Source: Enoplolaimus lenunculus
Lineage: Eukaryota > Nematoda > Enoplea > Enoplida > Thoracostomopsidae
DNA: 64,000 nucleotides
Direction of reading: 5' to 3'
Assembly (NCBI GenBank): GCA_030248215.1
Contig: JASANG010002792.1
Location: forward strand, 434,001-498,000
Shown: positions 11,840 to 22,925 of the stretch, piece after piece
Layout: each line of letters opens with the position of its first letter
Position numbering within the stretch: the first letter of the stretch is position 1
Program-made: the position numbers and the translations under genes
Notes under the pieces: generated by a model
The model's input: the letters and a program-made list of their open reading frames with translations, nothing else
Told to the model about the DNA's origin: nothing
Database searches by the model: none

Positions 11840-12150
11840 TAGGCTTCACGTTTAGGCTTTAGGCTTAGGTTTAGACTTACACTGCAAAAAATGGTGAGTC
11901 AAATTGACTCTCCCCGAAATAGGCTTTTCCGGAATATACAAATCGAGTCAAATTTGACTCTGCTAGAATCACATTTGACTCACTGAGCGACTCATTAAGT
12001 CGAATTTGACTCTGGCGGAGTCGAATTTTAAGTTTGTTTAGTCCGGAAAAGCCTATTTTGCACAGAGTCAATTTGACTCATCATTTTTTGCAGTGTAGGT
12101 TTAGGCTCAGTCTTAGGCTTAGGCTTACCTTTAGGCTTTAGGCTATCAGT
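11840..12150. repeat. Degenerate TTAGGC tract split by a MITE
   Basis: TTAGGC-like repeat runs from about 11843 to 11877 and resumes at 12097-12150 after the element at 11880-12095. The two halves read in the same direction, so this was one tract before insertion. A family-T-like end (CCCTGTTCTATACATGGG, near 11742) lies just to the left. Confidence 0.7.
11880..12095. mobile_element. MITE family G (CACTGCAAAAAATGG ends), TA target site
   Basis: The termini are long inverted repeats beginning CACTGCAAAAAATGGTGAG and continuing TCAAATTGACTCT; the right end mirrors this as CATTTTTTGCAGTG. TA flanks both sides (11878-11879 and 12096-12097), as in Tc1/mariner derivatives. The interior is built of small palindromes of the type GAGTCAAATTTGACTC. 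Three more copies are at 17729, 47782 and 48755. Confidence 0.85.
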
Positions 12151-12591
12151 ACTTAAATATGTACTTCTCCTGCGTTGTTTATTGTATTTATACAAAAGAT
12201 TTAATAGTTTGAATCAAGCCAGACAACGCATGTACAATTTCCGAGATGCTCGCATCGAGTAATTTTTAAACATATGAACTGGCTTAGAAGTGCGTCATAT
12301 ACGTTTGCGATATCAAATATGTTACGTCACACGAGTTGGCTGAATTGCGTGAAAAGCTTGTGCGTGGAAGTTATTTTTTTAAAATTCAACTGCCAATAGT
12401 CACAATATTAAAATATTGAATGCGTTTATAAATCAGAACTGGATTACATCTGTCGTAAGTGCTACAAACCCAACGTAGTTGTTGAGTATTTTGATACTGA
12501 ATGTTTTCGTCGCATTCACAAAATTCATGCGCTAGTATTATGACATTTGTACAAACAAAACAGTTTCTAGATATTTTATTGCCGGATGTTT

Positions 12592-13120
12592 TCCGTTTTT
12601 CCCCAGCTCACGTTTGCCCCAAGAATGGTCCGACATTGAAAGTTTTTGCATATTTGAGCTTTTCCTCGCCTGATCATTCCACGCCTAAATTTGAATTTTT
12701 TTAAAAATTGCTATTTTTTAAGGACCCGAGTTCCCCCAGTAGAGATCCGAAATTTTTTGTCGAAAAGGTTAATAAACTATCATTCGACAACGAGTTATTG
12801 TCCAATAATTGTTTTGGCTCGCTGTCAACGTTTTAGGACGGCGTCAAATGGGTTTGACCACATCGTTAACCAATCGTCAAATTGGCAAACATTTAACACC
12901 ATTTGACTCCGCTCAGCAAGTTCGGCCGAATGGTGTATAACTTGTTTAACTTTTTGACAAAATTTTTTTGTGTCCCACCGTGAAACGTGAAAGAATCGAA
13001 TTTGTGATAAATTCAAATTTAGGCGTTTAATAATCAGGGGAGGTCATATAAAGCTCAAATATGCGAAAATTTTCAAAATCGGACCATTTTTAAGTAAACG
13101 CGGGCTGGGGATATAACGGA
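12592..13120. mobile_element. Inverted-repeat element with about 100-bp arms
   Basis: The left arm (12592-12695) and right arm (13012-13120) are reverse complements with scattered mismatches; shared blocks include AATGGTCCGA, GCATATTTGAGCTTT and CGCCTAAATTTGAA. The roughly 315-base interior has no recognisable coding. Long arms and no ORF fit a non-autonomous DNA transposon of unknown superfamily. Confidence 0.65.
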
Positions 13121-14194
13121 GAGACCTTTTTTGCTTATAAAACTCTGACTGAACAATTTTTTTCTTGTATAATGAAACTGATTGGTAGTGGTAGCAAAAA
13201 GTTTTAGTTCCATGCTTGTATCTGTGTTTAATATCCGTTTCTAGCGGCGGACCCAGAAATTTCGGACGTGGGATAGGCTGGCAAATGTTATGAAACGCAA
13301 TTTTTACTGTTTGCTCTATATGTGCCAATTTCCTGAGGGAAAATTTGTGGGACCTGAAAACATTTTATGGTTGTTCGTCTGTAATTTTTCCCCTTGAATA
13401 CGTTAATGTTTCTCACGGGCTGCTGGACTGAAACAAATAGCATATGTTGATATTTACTGTAGTGGTCTGCAAAATTTTCTTATTTTAGAGCAAAATTTAG
13501 ATTTTAAATGACATTTCTTTGCACGTGCTTGCCGCTGCAAGATATACATGCAAATTGCAACTGCAAGGTGTCGTAAAAAATAATTGCACATGTGAATAGG
13601 GCTTTACAAGACGCCATCCGCTGCTCAGAATTATTAATTTTTAGACTATATACAGTTTGTTGGTTGTAATGTATCTGAGTTTTGGAATTAAGTATGCTAA
13701 AATCACTCACTATATAAATGATATGAACCTTTGACACTAAATATATCTAAAACAGCGGTATAATATATGGCTTTATGGGCCGGTATAGAATTTTGATCAA
13801 TCACTACTTGAATCTTGCACTACAGTGCCTATTGTTATATTTTGCGGCTCTATCAGCTAAAGTGAGTTCGACATAGTGAATTTGAATTTGGAAGCGAATT
13901 TTTGTATCAAGAATTCACGATAATTTGAGTTTGTTTGAGAAAAAATAGTTTAAATATGTTCCACTCAGCAAAAATTTCAATAACCACCGTTACATCGTTT
14001 TCAATCCAGTATTATCGTTTTCGAAGGACCAACAGCCTGAATACTTATCAATTGCGAACGGTTTGCTGGCTTTCATTTCTATTATAGCAGCTGGTAGAAA
14101 GCGTTGATCTAGCGATTATTTATAAACAACTTGCTTACATTAGTTCACGAGGTTTGAAATATTTTTCACCCTTTTACTGCTTGCTGGTTTTTAG

Positions 14195-17100
14195 CCAACA
14201 ACATTAGCTCCCAGTCCCAATGCCACAGTCGACAACTTACCTGATGCACCAATCGCAGCGAACAACCGGTCCGAGAATGTGTCTACTGCACCAGTGCTGC
14301 CGCCAACATTTTTGACCCCTGAAGAATTCGAGGTCATACGTCAGAATCAAACGATGCGCCAGCAGTTGATAGCTCCACCTTCGCTGTCTGTTCGAAAATT
14401 GCTTGAAAACGCGTCACTATTTGAAGGCGATATTGATACGGGAAACGTGTCCGCCGAAGATTTTTTAAACTATTTGGAATCTTACGAAAAACATCGTATT
14501 CTTCTGGCGAACAAAAATGTTACTTTCGGTGAGGTTTGAGGTTTTTTCTATTTTGGACAGCAGTCTAAAGATTTGATTTAGCGGCTTCAAAACTAACTCA
14601 GCATACAAAACCAAAAGCTTTCTAACCAGGCTGACAGTTTTATAATTGCCCGTTAACGATATTTTCAACCTGTTTTTGATGACAATAATTCAACTCAGAT
14701 GAGAAGTACTGTAGTGAACCGAATAAGAGGGGGGAGGGACTGAAATTTATTTGGCATGTTCAGAGGGTGCCCCCATGTTATTCGGTTTTACGGACTGTTA
14801 TTTATTTTCAACCCACGCTCCGCCACCCTTCGTTACTGATTAATGTCCAGCTCTGCAATTATCCGTTAAATTAAACGTTTATTTGTCTTGTATCAAAAGC
14901 TTGATTGACAATGCAAGGTTATACTTAGGTATGTACTTTCAAAACTTAACGTATGCTTTAAAATTTCGAACTCTAGTTAACTCAAGTTAATTTACGCATG
15001 AAGTTACTTTATGCACTACATCTTATTAGGGTTGCGGACCCCTATTGCTTGGGACTCAAAATGGGGACCCTCTTATTACCCCCCTCTTATTCGGGTCACT
15101 ACAGTAAGTATTTACGATGACTACTAACTAAGTTAAAGGCGTTTGACGCTCGAACCCGATAGGCTCTCACGTTTTGTGGAGACACTTTACTAACCCCAAA
15201 AGTACATACAATCTGCTGTAGAACTTTTTTCTCAACTGCGTTTCAACTGAAACGAAAATATCCAGTACTGCAATTGAATATTTTTGAAGTTTTAAATGAT
15301 ACACATCTTTGGATATATATTTAGATGATTCTTCGACCTGGCGATGGCCTGGAGATCGAATACCGTATGAGATGCAACCGGAGTTGAGTGAAAATATGCG
15401 ATTAGCAATCGCACTTGCAATCGACGATTTTCACAATCGAACTTGTATTCGTTTTGTAAGTTGACCAATGTTTTAAACGTACGAGCCTGCACACTGTAAA
15501 ACAGGGCGGCTGAAGCGGCTGTAATTTATGCAGTCAAAATGCATAGTTGCATGGTATAACCGGATATCCGTCTCCGTTTCTCGTAAAAATCTATGTCCGT
15601 TTCCGATCCTGTTATATATAGAAATAACGGAAATTCTGTAAATGTTACGTTGAATACTAGTTATAAATCGCGTATATATCTCGCAAATTCTTGTGACAGA
15701 TATGCTGAAATTGTTCGAAATGAAAGAAAAATATGAAATTGAACCAAAATCTTGAAAATTTCAATGCATCGACTATTTTTTTAAAATTATTGAAAGTTCG
15801 GTTAATATATGCACGCGTCAATTGTCTTGGCAAAATATAAAGCATTTTTGAAATTTTTCTGCTTCAATATCCGTTTTCCGGTTTCGCTTTTGTTAGTTTT
15901 ATCACTACCTGGTTGCGTTATTTTTACTGCCGTTTACACCCTACATAGTTAAAGGCAATTTTTGTACGACCTTTAAGCTCTTTCTAACAGAGAACTTTGG
16001 ATAAATAATTGCTTATTTTAAAGTTTAATTGGATCATTTATTGACTATTACAGTAACAGGGTGTAATTTAAGAAAAGAAAATTTCCAATTAAATTGACCT
16101 TTCGCTATTGAGCGAATTCTAACATTTTTTACAGGAACCAAGAACTGAACAGGACAGCCTTTATGTCATTTTTTCTGATGGTTTTGGCTGTTCGTCACGA
16201 GTTGGACGCTACAGTGCTCCACAAAAAGTGACACTCGGTTAGTTTTACACGTGTTCGAAATGCCACACATTTGGTTTAACCACAATTCGGTCGACCGACA
16301 ACTTGTAATTCGAAATTTCGTCGAGTCGACAATTTATTGTTAGCCATCGATATGCTGGCCCATGTTACTTTGAGGGGCGTCCAGGTTTCTCGTGGGTCTA
16401 ACAAAGGTTTAGATTGTAGATTACATATTTTTGCTTAGGCTTTTAGGCTTAGTCTTAGGTTTAGGCTTAGGAACTCATTTTTGCAACGCTTAGGCTTGGG
16501 CTTAGGAACTCATTTTTGCAACGCTTAGGCTCAGGCTTGGGCTCAGGTATACGCTTAGTCTACTTACTACGCCCCTTAAAGTAACATTGGCCGATATTCT
16601 TATGCTTACGGCGTAGTCTCAGGTCATTGTCGGGCAAAACTTGTCAAAGGACGAACTGTCACCGATATCTTGCAACATGACAATAATTAAAATTTAAAAC
16701 ATAAAGAATATCCATTACGAGTTTAATCTTCGTAGACTAGTAGAAAACAAATATTTTTTTGCAAAATACATTCATTTACCGTAAAAAAACTTACTGGCCA
16801 CCAATTTAAGAGAGCATCACCCACCTTTCTCAATCAGCACCTTGTCGAATTTAAACAATACCGTCGAATAAATTTCACCATATTTCACCCAGGTAACTAT
16901 TTGACAAAAATCAGCAAACTATTAGTAAAACATTTTGTATATCTTCCATTCCTATATTTTTCAAGATTCTGATTGGATAATATATTGCTATAATATATTA
17001 GTGCACAGGTACAGCCAACAAATTCAGTTGCCTAAGGAGAACTCTAGCACTAAAAGGAACAAATAACCAATATTGCACTTTGCATGCATAAATGCAGATG

Positions 17101-19120
17101 CAAATATATTGAACGAACAACCATCGAAACACAATCTTGCTGATGCGAGGTCGCGAATAAGTTTTCCTTTACTCTGTTTATTTTATTAGCAGGTCTGGAT
17201 TTTGCAGGATACGGATGCGATCATCAAGGACTTGTAATGCACGAACTAATGCACGTAATGGGATTTTATCACGAGCACGCGCGTAAAGATCGGGATGAGC
17301 ATGTTGAAATTTTCTGGGACAACATTTACGAACCGTTTCATAAAAATTTTCACGTGTACACAGTGCAGTATTTGGACAATCTGAACGTTGGCTATGATCT
17401 TGGATCGCTTATGCACTATGAACCGACATCATTTTCTATGTAAGCAGGTCAGAAGTATCAATAAATTTAATAGCGAGTTCAAAAAATTTTTTACCATTAA
17501 TGGTGACAAGATATTTAATGTTGTTCATACAGCTGTACAGCAAACAAAGCGTTTAATTTGTGAACTCATCCAACGTAATATCAATATTTAAGCTGATCCG
17601 AGTATTTTTTGACAGCAAGGTATATAATGAAAACTAGTGTGTCAAAGGCTGTCATTTGAGTCAATCTTAATGAAAACACTTATGAACCAAAAACGAAATA
17701 TTAAAGGTGGCGCTGTGCAGCGTCTCACGACCTGCAAAAAAATGGTGAGTCAAATTGACTATTCCGAAATAGGGTCTGTACGACTACACAAACTGAGTCA
17801 AATTCGATTCCGCCGGAGTCAAATTCGACTTACTGAGTAGCACGTCTGACTATGACGGAGTCAAATTTGACTCAGTTTGTGTTGTCCCGTAGAGCGTATT
17901 TCGGAGAGATTCAATTTGACTCACCGTTTTTTTGCAGTGTGGAAAAAGTAACTTTTAACAAACATGTGATGCGGCGTTGCGCAAAAAAGTATTGCACAAC
18001 CCTAACTCGTGTTTGATTTATACTTCAGCATAGTTTTAAACTTATCCCTCCGGGCCGCTATCCAGAGGTGGGCCAAAAGGCTCAGCGTCCCTCTGAAAAT
18101 ATTTTGGCCCTTCCAAGACAATGTTCAACATTGCTTGCATCGCAAATCTTTGTATGCGCCTTCTGAAAAATTTATCGCCCCTTAGCAAAGCGATCTGGCC
18201 ACGGGCCTGCATGCCCAACGCTAAGGCGTAGAGTGAACACTAGGCTTGCGGTAACGTCGTGTCTCTGAAAATAGCATTCGTAATTTCAGCGATGGTTCAC
18301 CTACGATTCGTGCTCTTAACGGTGTAGAAGAGTTCGGGCAACGCGAAGGAGTCAGTGATAAAGATATCGAAAAAATTAATCGACTTTACGATTGTAGAGG
18401 TAAAACTGCAATATTTTAGCGAAGGCTAAAGTTTTAACGGTGTTCTATTAAAACCTGTACAGCTTACGAATAGAGTACCTTTCTGTAAAACGAGGATATG
18501 GAGTTCGTTAATTAATACAAGCACAAAATACTACAATCAGAAATGGAAACGGGTTGTGATGTTTAACACTAGCGAATAACTGGTCATAGGTATGTATATG
18601 CATCCAGGAGTAGATCATCGTCATATCGTGCAGAGAAAACACGAAATTGATTTTATTTAAAGAAGCGAAGTTTGTATTTTAATATTTATGCCTGGCCAAA
18701 ACTTCAGATTACATCGACTACGCAAAATTCACCGAACCAGCCAACTTATCAACAATCTCATCAAATTCTGACGACGAAAATACATCTGTTGCGGTGCTAC
18801 ATAACACAACATCGCCCGAAACGAGCCAAAGTACAAGTTTACCGCAATCAGAACAGCCTAAAAGCTGCGCTGACGTCACCGGAAACAGTGTTCAGTGTAA
18901 ACAAATTGTCGCAGCTAATCGATGCATGTCGCCAATCGCTAAATCGACTTGCAGTCTCTCGTGCGATTCGTGCAACCCTAATGCGATTACAAGAGCGTCG
19001 CATTCAATTGAAGAAATTGCACTTGCAAAACGATGCCAATTTCATGTTATGCGTGGCGGTTGCAAATCGTTTTTGCTACGAATGCATTGTCATGCTCAAT
19101 GCTTAGCTGCAGCTGCATAA
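14195..19120 (+). CDS. Astacin-family zinc metalloprotease with ShKT-like tail
   Basis: Secreted or membrane-surface zinc endopeptidase (nematode NAS-type). Exons are 14195-14528, 15325-15455, 16135-16237, 17193-17439, 18290-18399 and 18708-19120; every junction has GT/AG and matching phase, and they sum to 445 codons plus stop. Visible parts: a prodomain with the FEGD motif (residues 76-79) whose aspartate blocks the zinc in zymogens; the mature start RWPGDRIPYE; the zinc signature HELMHVMGFYHEHARKDRD (206-224); the Met-turn SLMHYEP (Met 263); and a C-terminal run of cysteines that starts as an ShKT-like domain and ends with a second cysteine cluster. All zinc ligands and the catalytic glutamate are present, so an active enzyme is likely. 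The first coding exon with ATG and signal peptide was not found upstream. Introns are loaded with MITEs. AATAAA is at 19134-19139. Confidence 0.93.
14709..15104. mobile_element. MITE family P in astacin intron 1
   Basis: The left end is CTGTAGTGAACCGAATAAGA and the right end mirrors it as TCTTATTCGGGTCACTACAG. TA flanks both sides (14707-14708, 15105-15106). This copy is nearly full length (about 396 bases), in the opposite orientation to the copies at 9433 and 21456. It lies wholly within the first visible intron (14529-15324). Confidence 0.85.
15530..15945. repeat. Dispersed repeat family R, copy 2 (astacin intron 2)
   Basis: It begins near ACCGGATATCCGTCTCCG and ends near CCGTTTACACCCTAC. 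It is the most complete copy in the window and shares ordered blocks with 2524-2870 and 37040-37350 (ATCGCGTATATATCTCGCAA, a CACGCGTCAATTG-type block, TTCAATATCCGTTTTCCG). Confidence 0.55.
16357..16592. mobile_element. TTAGGC-carrying MITE (family T), astacin intron 3
   Basis: Clearest copy of the family. The 24-base inverted ends start GGCCCATGTTACTTTG on the left and, reversed from the right, GGCCAATGTTACTTTA, each followed by AGGGGCGT (22 of 24 match). Inside are TTAGGC-like repeats (about 16436-16560) with the block AACTCATTTTTGCAACGC duplicated. It lies in the intron between the third and fourth recognised astacin exons. Confidence 0.82.
17729..17940. mobile_element. MITE family G, astacin intron 4
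   Basis: Ends CCTGCAAAAAAATGGTGAG...CACCGTTTTTTTGCAGTGT with the same GAGTCAAATTTGACTC-type interior palindromes as 11880-12095. The terminal bases are slightly eroded, so the TA duplication is not clear. Confidence 0.72.
18051..18209. mobile_element. hAT-like MITE, astacin intron 4
   Basis: Left end CGGGCCGCTATCCAG; right end reversed CAGGCCCGTGGCCAG. Same family as 8096-8261 by ends and by the GGCTCAG...TTTTGGCCC interior. The target duplication has decayed (about 5 of 8 bases), suggesting an older insertion. Confidence 0.5.
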
Positions 19121-19387
19121 GAATTGTACCAAAAATAAAACGCTGTTATAAACACTTTTCGCGTTTCTGAAAACGCAAAACGTTGTTTTGGATGCGGGAA
19201 ACCCCTAAGTGTTTTGTTATAAACACTTTTAAATAAAAAAATGAGTATGTATATAGACAACGGGTTCTTTATATTGAAATTTCCCCGAATGCCCACATCA
19301 GTAATGTTTCGACACTGAGACCTAGAGAGAAAGCCAAAGGTTGTATCGAAAAACAAGTAGCATCAATAGCACCATAAACAAAACTAA

Positions 19388-19590
19388 GCCTATGTTACTT
19401 CTACGGGCGTCCAGGTTTCTGGCGGGTCTATAAAAGAGTAGGGTTAGATTCTACATTACATGTTTTGCTTAGGCTTAGACTTAGGCTTGGGCTTAGGCTT
19501 AGAAACAAATTTTTGCAACGCTTACACTGAGACTTAGGCTTTGGAATACGCTTAATCTACTGTTACACCACTAATAAAGTAGCATTGGCC
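19388..19590. mobile_element. TTAGGC-carrying MITE (family T), downstream of astacin
   Basis: Left end GCCTATGTTACTTCTACG followed by GGCGTCCAGG; right end CACTAATAAAGTAGCATTGGCC. The interior is TTAGGC-like (about 19466-19550) with the AATTTTTGCAACGC block shared with 16357-16592. More diverged than that copy. Confidence 0.7.
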
Positions 19591-20421
19591 GAAAATATTA
19601 TAGGCCAAATTTCCAGCTGTAGCACCAATCAGCAGTTTATAGGTTAAGCATTTGAACTTTTGCATCTCCGTATAACTAAATCTGCGAAGAATTAGCTGAA
19701 ATATTGTGCCAAATTTTAAGCTATTCATTATCCGGTTTGACAGTTTGTTGGTTTATTACCAGCTGACATTGTGATCGATGCAACGCGCAATTTGAGATTA
19801 TGTAAATTATTTGCGCAATTAAACACAATGTGGATTTTATGTATATATACACGAGCGCTCTGAACGTGCTCATTTCACGTAAGTATAGTCTTGATATATC
19901 TGTCATGTCACAATAGCAAGGCTTTGGTTGAATAAATTGGGATAAGGACTTGATTTCTATTTTTTATGATGCGATTCGTGCGAGATCTTTGTTGAAAATA
20001 AGATCAGAGGGCTAAACTTGAGGTTAAGCCCAAATCTTGAAGTACCCAAAGGTCCAAGGCCATAAACTTCAGCAGATACTGGTTAATCTAGACCATGTGT
20101 TGACGGCGTCTAACATATAGACCAGCTTGTGAAGTCTTGCGAAAGAAACCGCATGCCTGTCCTAACATTGTAACTGCGTAGTCGACCTGACTACGAGCAT
20201 GGTTTTGTAACAATTATGTGCAAAATTGGACCCTTAGGGTAGTTAGGGTTGTGCTATACTGGCCGCACGCCATAAGACACCCGCCTGACACCAACCAAAT
20301 AGCTTTTGCTTATATTTTTGTTAGCAACGCATAGCAGCGTGCGGTGGTGCGCGGCGGTATCCGGTGGCATGGTGAAGCGGCGTGGCGGTGTACGGCAGCG
20401 TTTAGCACAGTAAAATCCGTA

Positions 20422-20730
20422 CTGTATTGACCCGAATGAGAGGAGGAGGGGTAAAAAGAGGGGGTCCACATTGGAGTCCGAATCAACTGGAGTGCGTATC
20501 CCTAGTAAAAGTCCGTAAGCGGATAGAGTCCCTAAACCCTGATTAGAGTCCATAAATGTCAATTTTCTCAATTGTAGCGCATAAATGACTCCAGGACCAA
20601 ATAATTTGAGTTCGAAACTTTAAAGCGTACTTAAATTTTGAAACTACATTCCTAAAGTATAACCTTGTATTATCGCTCAAGCTATTGACACAAGAGAAAT
20701 AAACGTTTAATTCAACGGATAATTCCCTTC
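20422..20730. mobile_element. MITE family P, truncated copy
   Basis: Starts CTGTATTGACCCGAATGAG after a TA and runs through the shared interior blocks to TTCAACGGATAATT, then diverges. The right terminal repeat is absent, so this copy lost its 3' end. Confidence 0.65.
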
Positions 20731-21455
20731 TATCGCGGGTATAACTACTTGTAAAGTTGTCATACGGCAGTTTGGTTGTATTTGAGCAAAAATATATTGA
20801 TCATTGTGTGGGGAAGATTAATAGATTTCATTAGTTTTCAATTTTTGAATATGTTCTGCTCTTTTGTTTCTTAGTCGCAATAAATTGTTCGGACTGGCTT
20901 TTTAATACATATGCTTTATATTGTTAAACGGTGCGGACTACATATTATTTCGCGGATGCTAGGCGCAGGGTTGCTCACAGTATACAGAGGCAGGTCCATG
21001 GTTAACCTTGCTGCCGTCTCAAAATTTCACCATCCTATTAAAATAATTTGATGTATGGTTGGAGGTAGGATTTTGGGATTTCGGAATGTTGAGATAGGGT
21101 CAAAGGTGGGATTTTGGCGTTGTAGGATTTTGGGATTTCGGCATATAGTCGAAGGTCGGGTTTGGGATTTTGAGATTTCGGAATATGGTCGAAAATGAGA
21201 CTTTGGGATTTTGGGATGTTGTCAAACTGGGATTTTGAATTTTGAGATCTCGGGATATGGTCGATGGTAGGATTTCGAGATTTTGGGATTTTGGAATATA
21301 GTGAACGTGGGTTTTGAGATTTTGGGAATTTGGGATTTGATCAAAAGTCGGATTTTGCGATTAAGGTGTTTCGGAACATAGACGAAGTTGTTATTTTGTG
21401 ATTTTGGAATTTTTTGAGTTCTATATGGTATGGTCAAAGTGGGATTTTCCGATTA

Positions 21456-21833
21456 CTGTTGTGACCCGAATAAGAGGGGGTAATAAGGGGGTCCCCATTT
21501 TGAGTAGGGAGTCCGTAAGCGGATAGACTCCCTAAACCCTAATTAGAGTCTATAGAGGTCAATTATCCCTAATGTTAAAGTTCGACACTTTAAAGCGTAC
21601 TTAAGTTTTGAAAAGTATTCCCAAGTATAACCTTGCATTACCGCTCAAGCTTTTGATGCAAGGCAAAAAACATTTAATTCACAACGGCTAGTTGCAATAC
21701 CGGATATATATCAGTACGAAAGGGTGGTGGAGGGCTGGTTGAAAATAAATAACAGTCCGTAACCCAATAACAAGGGGTGGTACCCTCTGGAGAGGGCAAA
21801 TAACAAACTGTTCCCCTTGTCGGGTCACTACAG
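21456..21833. mobile_element. MITE family P inside the minisatellite
   Basis: Bounded by CTGTTGTGACCCGAATAAG and CGGGTCACTACAG, with TA on both sides (21454-21455 and 21834-21835). The minisatellite continues on both flanks, so the insertion came after the tandem array formed. Confidence 0.82.
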
Positions 21834-21870
21834 TATGGTATTTTGGAATATGATCGAAGGTGTTATTTTG

Positions 21871-22221
21871 CAGGGTGCAACTGAAGGTGAAAAATACTGG
21901 AAACGGAGCCGGAGCCGGAGGTCAATGAAACTTGCCGGAGCCGGAGGCCAGGCGAAATTAGGTAGTAAAAATCTTATGGTTAAGTAGATTTATTTTAGCC
22001 AATATCTGCAATATATTGCAAAGTTGTCTGGTTTTGCGTTAATTTTCTGCGAAATTTCGGAAATTCCTTCCTGAAAATTGTGACAAAAGTAAAACGAAAC
22101 GCGTTAAACAGATAAATTTTGCAATGCACTGAAAATCCGACAACAAATCTACTGGAGCCGGAGCCGAAGTCCGATTTTGTGCAGGAGCCAGAGCCGGCAC
22201 CAGACCTGCGGTTGTACCCTG
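21871..22221. mobile_element. hAT-like MITE with GGAGCC-rich interior, inside the minisatellite
   Basis: Ends CAGGGTGCAACTG and, reversed, CAGGGTACAACCG. Flanking 8-mers TTATTTTG and GTATTTTG match at 7 of 8. The interior carries GGAGCCGGAGCC runs near both ends. Fragments of the same element appear near 42655-42695 and 51073-51140. Confidence 0.68.
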
Positions 22222-22560
22222 GTATTTTGGGATATTGGGATTTCGGGATATCGGGATGTGGTCGGTCGGACATGGGATTTTGGGATTTTGGGAATTCGAG
22301 ATATGGTCGAACATGCTATAGTATTTTGGGATTTCGGAATAGGGCTCGAAGGTGGGATTTTGGATTTCGGAATGTGGTCGGAGGTGGAATTTTGGGATTT
22401 TAGAATCTCTGTATATGGACGATAGTGGGATTTTGGGATATGGACGAAGATTAAATATGAGGATTTTACGATATGGTCGAAGGTGGGATTTTGGAATTTC
22501 GGGATATGGTCGCAAGTGGGATACTGGTATTTTGAGATTTTGGGATATTTTCGAAGGAGG

Positions 22561-22909
22561 TGTAGAATATTTGTGGCGATGCGATAATATATGAATTGAA
22601 TGCAATTGGTCGATATAATAATTTGCAATACGCAAACGAAAGACACACAACTCGGCTATTTGGCTCAATCAAATTACAAATTCATTGGTTTAATTAATAT
22701 GAACTTATGGACGAATGTGTAACTGCTTATACAGTGAGGTTTCTGACCTCTGAAAAATAATAATCTTTCTTCCTTCAACGCTATGTATATATATATATAT
22801 ATGATAATTATATAACTAAATGTAAATTTTCAAGCATAAATTTCCTAGCTACAGGAAAAATTCAGAAGAGCGTTTATGCAAATCAACCAGAATTTCGATA
22901 GATTTGACA
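22561..22909 (-). repeat. 3' LTR of the BEL/Pao element
   Basis: 349 bases, TG...CA on either strand, near-identical to 29789-30137. It includes an AT dinucleotide run of the same length in both LTRs, which supports very recent insertion because such runs drift fast. Confidence 0.95.
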
Positions 22910-22925
22910 CTCCCGACCGAAGAAT

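Larger units (their letters stand above)
7170..14194. other. Intergenic region, no gene recognised
   Basis: Between the Kv stop and the first recognised astacin exon I found no supportable gene. Short open frames (for example 7746-8030 on the minus strand) resemble no family I know and lack splice structure. What can be named are mobile elements at 8096-8261, 9433-9807, 11880-12095 and 12592-13120, TTAGGC-like tracts around 11840-12150, and a half copy of the TGCAAG-rich element near 13520-13610. Confidence 0.55.
21053..22560. repeat. GGGATTTTGGGATTTCGG minisatellite, interrupted
   Basis: A degenerate tandem repeat with a unit of about 33 bases of the type TGGGATTTTGGGATTTCGG-GATATGGTCGAAGG. 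It runs 21053-21455, a short piece at 21834-21870, and 22222-22560. The gaps are two MITEs (21456-21833 and 21871-22221). The BEL retrotransposon begins exactly where it ends. Open frames across it (for example 22039-22668 minus) are by-products of the repeat. Confidence 0.82.

Noticed and set aside
13957-14090. Hydrophobic stretch reading GLLAFISIIAA before a GTAGAA donor, as a signal-peptide exon for the astacin.
   Set aside because: No ATG exists in that frame before an upstream stop, so it cannot be the first coding exon as it stands.
22039-22668. A 209-codon minus-strand frame rich in IPKSQNPTFDHIPKS-type repeats.
   Set aside because: It is a translation of the GGGATTTT minisatellite continuing into the LTR; the peptide periodicity just mirrors the DNA repeat.
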